The notes below the pieces were generated by a model. It had not been told where the DNA came from. It did not search any database and worked only from the letters and a program-made list of their open reading frames with translations. Shown here piece after piece: positions 10,416 to 16,870 of a stretch of 16,870 nucleotides of DNA; positions within the stretch are counted from its first letter, which is position 1; each line of letters starts with the position of its first letter. A program made the position numbers and the translations under genes. This DNA is from Entrophospora sp. SA101. Its lineage: Eukaryota > Glomeromycota > Glomeromycetes > Entrophosporales > Entrophosporaceae. The stretch covers positions 9,026 through 25,895 of the forward strand of contig CAUDNR010004464.1 in the NCBI GenBank assembly GCA_958430865.1. The letters run 5' to 3'.

Positions 10416-12838
10416 CAGAAGAAATTTATAATATACATCAATTAATACAACAACAGCAGCTGGAGCAACAACACAATAATCCACAAGAGCAACATGAGCA
10501 TGATGATGAGGAGGATGAGGATGGTTTAAATGAATCACTTACTAATGGACAACAAAATTTTGGTCTTGAAGGGGGTAGGGAAGAACAAGAAGAAGATGAT
10601 GACAATGAGGAAGATCATGAAGAACTTAATGAATTATTTGCAGATCAAAACAGATTGGAACTTTCTGGTTCACAAATAAACACTAATGATGATAATAACA
10701 ACAACAACAATAATAACAGCAGCAGCAGCAGCAGCAACAACAATAATAATAATAATAACAATAATAATGATAATGATAATAACAATAATGAGAATGAAGA
10801 TGATGAGGGTGAATATACAGGTGACCATGAAATTGAAAATGGTAATGGTAATGATAATGATAATGATAATGATAATGATAATGAAAATGGCGAAAGAAGT
10901 TATGATGAGGTTATTGAGCAGGAAAGAATTGGATTTGGCCATGCTGATGAAAATGGTGAGTATACTGATGAAGAATTTGATCTTATTGAACATGTAGAAG
11001 AACTATTCTATAGTGATAGATATGGGATTGAACATGAAAATAATATATTTTATGATGAAACAACAGAATTTCACAATCATGATGATGATGCCACAAGTAC
11101 CATTTCATCATCATCAGATGGTCAGCATCAAAGCAATGACTTTTTTTCTTATAAAGAAACACATTGGCAATTTTATATTGGAGATCAACGTATTCCACTT
11201 GATACAACAATTTATGCAGCAATCCACTGGTATATGATGACCAATTCTAAGTGGAATTTAAATCAACAGTATGAGATTGAATTAAAATATTCAAATGAAC
11301 CATATACTGTTGATCCAAACCTACCACCTACACTTGACTGTAAGGTTATTGAAAACAACAAGTCAACATTGGAGCTTTTAAAACTATTACACTGGCTGTA
11401 TGTTAATATGATTGAAGGTGAAAATTATCAGAGCAATTTGTTTATTTTTAAAAACATGGATGAGGTTTTGAATGAGAAATTAAAAAAACCAATAGCAATT
11501 TTGACAGGAGTATATCCTCTTTGGGTGTATTCTGTTTTTCATGACTACCGATTTTTAGTTTCTGGAAGAAATCAATTAAAGTTATTTAAGGCACAGGTTT
11601 TTGGTATACGTATGTATAATGAACGAGATCAAGATATATCAGGATTTTCTAAATGGGAATTTAATATTATTAAAAGATTGTTGCCAGTTTGGAAAGATAA
11701 AGAGATCCAAACACGTGAAAAGGTGTTTGATTGGGCATTGAAACAACTTGAAAAGACAGCCAGTCTTTCACACAAAATTAAAATTAAATTCAAAGGATTA
11801 GGAGGAGTAGGTCTTGGAGTTACTCGTGATTTTTTTACAATTTTATCAGAAGAATTTTTCAAGAAAAATAAAAAAATGTGGATCAACAATAGTTCAGTAG
11901 CATATGAAGGTGAATATGTACAACCCTACAAATCAGGATTATATCCTACATTAATTGGAGAAGATATGAGAGAAATTAATGAAAATGTTGATGGTGATGG
12001 TTTTGATGAAGATAATGATACTGATAATGATGGGCATAGTAAACTTTTAAATAATTTTAAATTATTGGGTGCACTTACATCTGTTGGTTTATTTAATAAT
12101 TGTATAGTGGATTTAAACATGAGCAAAATTTTTTTAACATTATTATTAAAAGATTTAAATGAAAATGTAAAATATGATTATGGTATTGATGAAATAGAAG
12201 GATTATATGAGCCATTGGTCATGCAATTAAAAATGATCAATTCAACAGATGAATGGCCAGATTTTTATATACCATCACCACCAGCATTTTGTGAGATTAA
12301 TTTTGAGGAGGAAACAGATAAAACAGCAGCAAATTTTCAAAATATTTTCATAGAATATTTTTTTAATAAAGGTGTAAATAGACAAATAAATTGGTATAAA
12401 ACAGGATTTGAACATTTATTTCCATTCAAATATCTTAAATATTTAACACCAACACCAGCTGAGTTTACATATTTCTTTTGTGGTAGAACAAAAGAAGATT
12501 GGAAATTAGATACATTAAAGAAATACATTCAAAAAAAAAATCAATCACCAATAAGTGATAGGGACTATATGATGGTGTTAAGGATTATGAGTAATCTGGA
12601 CATGAAAGATCGTAAGCAACTATTAAGATTTGCAACAGGTAGCACAAGATTCCCAATTGGTGGATGGGAGGTATTAGGGCTTAATCTTGATGCATTTCCA
12701 ACTGAAGAAGAACATTATTATCCAGTTGGTAGAACATGTCATAACTGTATTATAGTTCCACCAAATAATGAAGAAGCAGAATTAAAAAGAAAATTGATTT
12801 ATGCAATAAATAACCAATGTGAAATAGATAGAGATTAA
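9368..12838 (+). CDS. HECT-type E3 ubiquitin ligase, UFD4/TRIP12-like, intronless
   Basis: A single open frame of 1156 aa. The N-terminus is basic (GLRARL, GLRKRRP), followed by Asn/Ser/Gln tracts. A helical segment starts near 106 (SHLILEKIVNELTTDFESKL). Residues 338-580 are extremely acidic and Asn/Ser/Gln-rich, including 12 consecutive Asp at 338-349. WQFYIGDQRIPLDTTIYAAI (from Trp600) resembles the segment before the HECT domain in TRIP12/UFD4. The HECT domain fills roughly the last 370 residues: LGVTRDFF (about 816-823), FKLLGALTSVGLF (about 897), GSTRFPIGGWEVL, then RTCHN with predicted catalytic Cys1124, 33 residues from the C-terminus. HECT ligases take ubiquitin from an E2 on this Cys and pass it to substrate; UFD4 acts in ubiquitin-fusion and N-degron degradation. 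The protein is shorter than yeast UFD4 and animal TRIP12, with a much reduced N-terminal repeat region. The HECT call is firm; the subfamily is likely. Confidence 0.88.
10685..10892 (+). repeat. Imperfect AAT/AAC/AGC/GAT repeats within the HECT gene
   Basis: Tandem trinucleotide and hexanucleotide (AATGAT) arrays encode poly-Asn, poly-Ser and Asn-Asp tracts in the acidic linker. Some other frames of this stretch are open only because of its repeat nature. Confidence 0.85.
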
Positions 12839-13076
12839 TTAATATCAATAAATGAAGAATAAAATATTGGCTAGCTTTAAATAAAATAAAATATTGTCAC
12901 CAATTAAATTTGGGAGAGTTTGTTTTGATTAGTGATAACAATTATTTTTGTATTTGTATGGATCAGAATGAATAGGTTATCAACAAATTGATTTTGGATT
13001 AACAAATAATTTTGTTTAAAAAAGATAAAAGTTTTAAATAAAATAAAATATTTATTATTTTATTTATTTAGTTTTT
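12839..13076. other. 3' flank of the HECT gene
   Basis: AT-rich sequence with AATAAA strings soon after the stop codon (for example near 12848 and 12856) that could serve as poly(A) signals. TTTAAATAAAATAAAATATT occurs exactly at 12876-12895 and 13033-13052. No gene is seen. Confidence 0.5.
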
Positions 13077-13222
13077 CTTAGTCAAAACTAATTAACTTGT
13101 TAGAAAGTTTTCCTTAGTCGAAACTAATTAACTTATCACAAAGTTATTCCTTAGTCAAAACTAATTAACTTGTAACAAAGTCTTCTTTAGTCGAAACTAA
13201 TTATCTTATCACAAAGTTATTT
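13077..13222. repeat. Four-copy 36/37-bp tandem repeat with alternating (dimeric) units
   Basis: The core CTTAGTCRAAACTAATTAACTT starts near 13077, 13113, 13150 and 13186 (the last copy is CTTTAGTCG). Copies 1 and 3 read GTCAAAAC with CTTGT. Copies 2 and 4 read GTCGAAAC with CTTATCACAAAGTTAT. The basic unit was therefore duplicated as a 73-bp dimer. From 13223 to 13369 there is AT-rich sequence in which I recognise nothing else. Confidence 0.85.
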
Positions 13223-13369
13223 TTACAGTAGGTCGAAATTGAGTTCTTTATATACAATTCAATTAATTAGAAATTCTAATATCTCAAAATTAAAATATCC
13301 GTTCAATATTGAAAAGTTATTTCAATATTGCAATAATATCTCAATATCCTAAAATTGCATCATAAAAAT

Positions 13370-13393
13370 TTGTAAATTTATTTATTCTTATTA
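13370..13393 (+). repeat. Left half of the palindromic target site of the Tc1-like element
   Basis: The 24 bases here are the exact reverse complement of 15444-15467 on the other side of the transposon. Each half is followed inward by the TA duplication (13394-13395 and 15442-15443). Removing the element and one TA leaves a 50-bp perfect palindrome centred on that TA. Confidence 0.85.
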
Positions 13394-13395
13394 TA

Positions 13396-13749
13396 CACTC
13401 ACTGGTCATAAGTATAAGGACACTTGCAGATCATCGGAAATAATTGAATAAAGAAACATGAAAAAAAATAAAAATTTTATTAACCTAACCGCATTTGCTT
13501 ATTAAGTAAAAATTCATCTTCATATCAAATAGTATAACATACTGAAGTTTCGCTGCATATAAACAACAACTTGTTGTTTTACGAACCTTAAAAAATAAAA
13601 ATGAATTTTTCGGAATTTTCAAAAAAATCTTTAACTCGAAAATTGACCACAATGTCAAGTTCTAACAACCTTTGCGGTATAAGTAAAAAATGCGTCTTAT
13701 GTTTGAATTTAGTTATATCCAAAACTCCGGATCATTTGGTAAATTAATT
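13396..13749 (+). repeat. Left terminal inverted repeat of the Tc1-like element (354 bp)
   Basis: It matches the reverse complement of 15088-15441 at 352 of 354 positions by my alignment. The only difference is CTCCGGATC here against CTCTAGATC in the other arm. Confidence 0.92.
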
Positions 13750-13883
13750 AATGAGAAAAAAAATAAAACGTGGAAAATTTTACAAACCGATTCAACCTCA
13801 AACTGCTCACCAATTTGAAACATAAAAGACATCAAAAAATATATGAAACTGTTTTAAATTGATTGTATTTTATTAAAAAAAAA

Positions 13884-14972
13884 TCAATATCTTGTCGGGT
13901 TTCCTTTATTTTTTAAAACAGCATCCACTCTTCGTGGCATACTATCTATTAATCTATTAATTCTCACCGGGATAGTATTAAACCATTCCTCTTTTAATAA
14001 ATTGAATAGTTCTATTTTATTTTTTGGTTTTGGGTTTCTCATTCTAAGTCTTCTTTTTAAATCCTGCCATAAATTTTCAATAGGATTGAGGTCTGGACTT
14101 TGAGCAGGCCAAGGGAGAACTATAACACGATTTTCCTCTTTCCATCGATTTGCCACAGCTGCTTTATGACATGGTGCATTGTCTTCTTGAAAAATAAACA
14201 CACGACTATGACCATGGCCATGACCATCATCATCACCACCATCATCACCACCATCACCGCCACGATTCACCTCTCTTAATTCATTAATATAAGGTAGTAA
14301 ATTTTCTGCAAGGAGTTTATTATAACCAATTGCATTTAATTTATCTTCAACTAATACTAATGGACCCATTTTTTCTCTTGTAAAACATCCCCAAACCATA
14401 ATTCCATCAGATTTTTTTACTGTTGGACTTAAATTTTCTTTATTATATTTTTCTCCTGGCTTCCTCCAGACCCAATCATTTGAATCGTTTTGAAACAACT
14501 CAAATCTACTTTCATCACTAAATATTATTTTATCCCATTCATTACTACTCCAATTTTTCCTTGCATGACACCAGTATAACCTCTTTTTCCTATTTATATC
14601 AGAAACAAGAGGTTTTTTCACAGCTTTTCTTCCATAAACATTTTTAGAATGTAATGTTCGTCTGATAGTTTTCTCACTTGCTATAATGTTTAATTCTTCA
14701 AGACTCTTGACTAATTTACAAGCAGTTGTCTTAGTATTCTTTTTTACAGCTTTTGTAAGTTGTCTTTCATCACGTTCTGATAACTTTTTAGGTCTGCCAG
14801 GTCTAAGAGCTGTAGTTGTTTTATTTTTTGAAAAATAATCATTAATGGTCTTTTCAACCGCACTTTTGGATCTATTTAATATACGAGCTATTTCTCTATA
14901 AGAAAAATTGGCCTTTTTTAAGCCAATAATTTCTCCGCGTTCAAATTCAGATAAGTGAGTAGCTTTGGGCAT
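13884..14972 (-). CDS. Tc1-like DD34E transposase
   Basis: From the start chosen here (Met at 14972) the protein is 362 aa. The open frame continues upstream to a Met at 15089 (401 aa), but that start lies at the edge of the inverted repeat, and MPKATHLSEFERGEIIGLKK is the usual type of N-terminus in this family. In 401-aa numbering, a helix-turn-helix region (about 44-90: SYREIARILNRSKSAVEKTI) is followed by the GRPKK motif (98-102) and a second DNA-binding region. The catalytic residues are Asp192 (IIFSDESRF), Asp303 (FQEDNAPCH) and Glu338 (SPDLNPIENLW), with 34 residues between the last two, which defines the DD34E class. The enzyme cuts at the inverted repeats and inserts into TA sites. 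A Gly/Asp/His-rich insert occurs at about 276-295. No stops or frameshifts interrupt the gene. Confidence 0.93.
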   Translation of the reverse strand: MPKATHLSEFERGEIIGLKKANFSYREIARILNRSKSAVEKTINDYFSKNKTTTALRPGRPKKLSERDERQLTKAVKKNTKTTACKLVKSLEELNIIASEKTIRRTLHSKNVYGRKAVKKPLVSDINRKKRLYWCHARKNWSSNEWDKIIFSDESRFELFQNDSNDWVWRKPGEKYNKENLSPTVKKSDGIMVWGCFTREKMGPLVLVEDKLNAIGYNKLLAENLLPYINELREVNRGGDGGDDGGDDDGHGHGHSRVFIFQEDNAPCHKAAVANRWKEENRVIVLPWPAQSPDLNPIENLWQDLKRRLRMRNPKPKNKIELFNLLKEEWFNTIPVRINRLIDSMPRRVDAVLKNKGNPTRY

Positions 14973-15087
14973 TTTTAAATTCTCTTTAAAAAGATAAAAT
15001 GGTTGAAGTTTACCTTTAAATGAATTATCCAATTTTAAAAGATCTTCAAAAATTAACTCGTTTGAGTATTTTGTATGACATCTTGGC

Positions 15088-15441
15088 AATTAATTTACCA
15101 AATGATCTAGAGTTTTGGATATAACTAAATTCAAACATAAGACGCATTTTTTACTTATACCGCAAAGGTTGTTAGAACTTGACATTGTGGTCAATTTTCG
15201 AGTTAAAGATTTTTTTGAAAATTCCGAAAAATTCATTTTTATTTTTTAAGGTTCGTAAAACAACAAGTTGTTGTTTATATGCAGCGAAACTTCAGTATGT
15301 TATACTATTTGATATGAAGATGAATTTTTACTTAATAAGCAAATGCGGTTAGGTTAATAAAATTTTTATTTTTTTTCATGTTTCTTTATTCAATTATTTC
15401 CGATGATCTGCAAGTGTCCTTATACTTATGACCAGTGAGTG
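15088..15441 (-). repeat. Right terminal inverted repeat of the Tc1-like element (354 bp)
   Basis: Partner of 13396-13749. Its inner edge lies just upstream of the transposase gene, so the promoter of that gene is probably within or next to this arm. Confidence 0.92.
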
Positions 15442-15443
15442 TA

Positions 15444-15467
15444 TAATAAGAATAAATAAATTTACAA
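15444..15467 (-). repeat. Right half of the palindromic target site of the Tc1-like element
   Basis: Exact reverse complement of 13370-13393. It runs straight into the first unit of the 39-bp tandem repeat. Confidence 0.85.
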
Positions 15468-15650
15468 CAAGATTATTTATTCTTATTACAGCTTTGTATT
15501 TTACAACAAAATTATTTGTCCTTAAAATAGCTTTGTATTTTACAACAATATTATTTATTCTTATTACAGCTTTGTATTTTACAACAAAATTATTTGTACA
15601 AAAAATCTCATTTATTCTTATTATATAGCTTTGTGATTTCTTTATAATTT
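15461..15650. repeat. 39-bp tandem repeat, about three full copies and a diverged fourth
   Basis: Units begin TTTACAACAA and end AGCTTTGTA, with starts near 15461, 15500, 15539 and 15578. Copies 1 and 3 share TTATTTATTCTTATTACAG. Copy 2 has TTATTTGTCCTTAAAATAG instead. The fourth copy is longer and diverged. A 66-residue open frame across the array is only the translation of the repeat. From 15651 to 15937 there is AT-rich sequence in which I see no gene and no left end for the downstream element. Confidence 0.8.
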
Positions 15651-15937
15651 GGAAAGGATAAATCCTTTATCTTCAATAAATACAAAGTGTTAATACAAGT
15701 GACTATTAAAACAAAGGTAGGTTGATGGAAAGTTGGATTGCTATAAATAAGGGAGAAAAACTAAAGATTTCAATGTCTAAATCATACTTAATAAAATCAA
15801 AACTCTCCTTCATTATTATTGAATATTAATTAATCCATAAACTGATAATCAGCTAAAATAATCACTTGCCTTTGCCCATTTATTCATTGCTCTCTTCATT
15901 AACTTTCAAACATTTATTTGAATCTATTCTTTGTAGA

Positions 15938-16610
15938 ATGTCTTCAAAAAGTAAAATATTTTTAAATGATTCCCAAAAATATGAAATATGTTTATATACT
16001 CATGACAATTAATTGGATTGAACAAAAATAGGAAGCTAGAGTGAATGAATCAATAATAACCAGAATTATACAAAGAAGTGACAAATACTTAACACAGAAA
16101 TTTCTAACCCAAAAACCAAGAAATAAGTCTGTAGCTATTCCTGAACTTGAGCTTGCACTTAAAGAATTTATATTAATTTATCAAAATAAAACAATTTTGA
16201 GTGATGCCATTATAATTGAAAAAGCTAAAAATTAGCAAATAGCCTGGAGGTTCCTGATGGAACATTATCATTCTCTTGTGGGTGGCTCCAAAACTTAAAG
16301 ATCATAATGGAATTCATCAACAAAAACTCCACGGGGAAGCATCATCAATTGATCCAAATGTATTTGTTGATGCTTTGCCATTCCAGAAGATGATAAAGTT
16401 ATTGAAGAACTTGCAGAAAGATATAAAAAAAGAATGGCTATATCTGCTAACAATTTTGATGTGGATGGTGGTGATAGCAATGAACAACCAATAATAAGAT
16501 CTAAAGAAGCATTAAAAAGTCTTGAAACTGTATGCACATTTTTATTACAACAAGAAAATGCCATTGAACAATTAATAAAAATTGAAAAATATATCAATGT
16601 AAAGATAAAA
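15938..16610 (+). pseudogene. pogo/Tigger-like (Tc5-type HTH) transposase pseudogene with its DDE domain deleted
   Basis: The relic starts MSSKSKIFLNDSQKYEICLY. It then shifts frame and continues as IEQK-stop-EARVNESIITRIIQRSDKYL and PELELALKEF, YQNKTILSDAIIIEKAK (16041-16230), the first DNA-binding helix region of the Tc5/CENP-B type. Further frameshifts near 16231 and 16290 lead to LEVPDGTLSFSCGWLQ and then HNGIHQQKLHGEASS, the second helix-turn-helix. After DALP at about 16379 the sequence jumps to PEDDKVIEELAERYKKRM and a C-terminal tail (LKSLETVCTFLLQQENAIEQL). The catalytic DDE domain of roughly 250-300 residues is absent. The copy is inactive, with at least three frameshifts and two stops. 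Confidence 0.75.
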
Positions 16611-16750
16611 TTTTTTTTTTCCTATAATAATATATAGCAAGTATTAAATATCGTGTAACATGGAAATTTATTCCCTCTATAAATGCACACCTTCCATAAA
16701 TGCATGCTGTTCTTCAGTCCTAAGGGGGAGCATTTATGGAGGTCTGACCG
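15938..16750 (+). mobile_element. Remnant of a pogo/Tigger-like element with right terminus
   Basis: Downstream of the pseudogene, the sequence CATTTATGGAGGTCTGACCG ends at 16750 and is followed by TA, the target dinucleotide of this superfamily. Related subterminal blocks CTATAAATGCACACC and CCATAAATGCATGC lie at 16677-16705. No matching left terminus was found between 15650 and 15937, so the 5' boundary is unknown and the left end is probably lost. Confidence 0.6.
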
Positions 16751-16796
16751 TATTCTTTTTTAAAACATGTACTTTACTATTACTATGCTCATGAGT

Positions 16797-16870
16797 AGGG
16801 ATGGGGACGGTTTATGACACGTCCGGCGACGAATAATATTTTTATAATTGATCCGTGACGATTAATATAC
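16797..16870 (+). mobile_element. Possible hAT-like element terminus, truncated by the window edge
   Basis: Composition changes at 16797 to a GC-richer block starting AGGGATGGGGACGG and containing ACGTCCGGCGACG. Termini of the form (T/C)AGGGATGGGG are common in hAT elements. The element would run beyond the window, so neither the other end nor an 8-bp duplication can be checked. Confidence 0.3.

Larger units (their letters stand above)
13396..15441 (-). mobile_element. Tc1/mariner-superfamily transposon, structurally complete
   Basis: A 2046-bp element flanked by TA duplications. Its termini read CACTCACTGGTCATAAGTAT inward from each end, and the CATAAGTATAAGGACAC block is typical of Tc1-like ends. 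Inverted repeats of 354 bp enclose one transposase gene on the minus strand with an intact DD34E triad. Arms aligned by eye are identical except at one dinucleotide. Completeness and arm identity suggest a young, possibly still mobile copy; activity itself is inference. Confidence 0.93.

Noticed and set aside
10670..10997. Open frames on both strands encoding Ile-, Thr- and Ala-rich peptides
   Set aside because: They are other-frame readings of the AAT/AAC/AGC/GAT repeats inside the HECT gene and have no independent support.
13077..13222. CRISPR-like array of regularly spaced repeats
   Set aside because: The units are contiguous without unique spacers and the genome is eukaryotic.
14973..15089. 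Upstream Met at 15089 as the transposase start
   Set aside because: The extra 39 residues begin at the inverted-repeat edge and do not resemble family N-termini, whereas the Met at 14972 opens a typical one. Use of the longer start is not excluded.
15428..15628. 66-residue open frame with repeated LYFTT segments
   Set aside because: It is the translation of the 39-bp tandem repeat and starts inside the transposon end.

Overview
The window looks like nuclear DNA of an AT-rich, intron-bearing, transposon-laden fungus. The most likely source is an arbuscular mycorrhizal fungus (Glomeromycotina, Rhizophagus-like). Four things point there: very high A+T, short introns of 74-203 bp, Asn/Asp-rich simple-sequence tracts inside proteins, and the styles of the Tc1-like and pogo/Tigger-like elements. 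The genus is inferred from style, not from a search.

Layout. 1-561: intergenic repeats, a possible relic transposon end and a short promoter region. 562-2420 (+): a six-exon gene for a NASP/Sim3/Hif1-family histone chaperone of 451 aa. 2421-3217: AT-only spacer between convergent genes. 3218-5693 (-): a seven-exon gene for a 616-aa RBMS/MSSP-like protein with two RRMs. 5694-9367: 3.7 kb without an intact gene, holding a zinc-ribbon coding relic, clustered short repeats and a candidate 1.47-kb element with inverted ends. 9368-12838 (+): an intronless 1156-aa HECT E3 ubiquitin ligase of the UFD4/TRIP12 type. 13077-13222: tandem repeat. 13396-15441: a structurally complete Tc1-like DD34E transposon with 354-bp inverted repeats. 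15464-15640: 39-bp tandem repeat. 15938-16750: pogo/Tigger-like transposase pseudogene lacking its DDE domain, with its right terminus. 16797-16870: probable start of a hAT-like element running off the window.

The three host genes are housekeeping-type and unrelated in pathway: histone chaperoning, RNA binding and ubiquitin ligation. No operon-like organisation is expected or seen.

The strongest unusual signal is in the histone-chaperone gene. Its fourth intron (1655-1746) has the hallmarks of a U12-type AT-AC intron: an ATATCCTTTT donor, a TTCTTAAC branch site 14 nt before the end, and a terminal AC. No GT-AG alternative preserves the frame and the SHNi-TPR motif. The second strongest is the Tc1-like element. 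It sits exactly at the central TA of a 50-bp perfect palindrome, and its two 354-bp arms differ only at one CpG/TpA dinucleotide.
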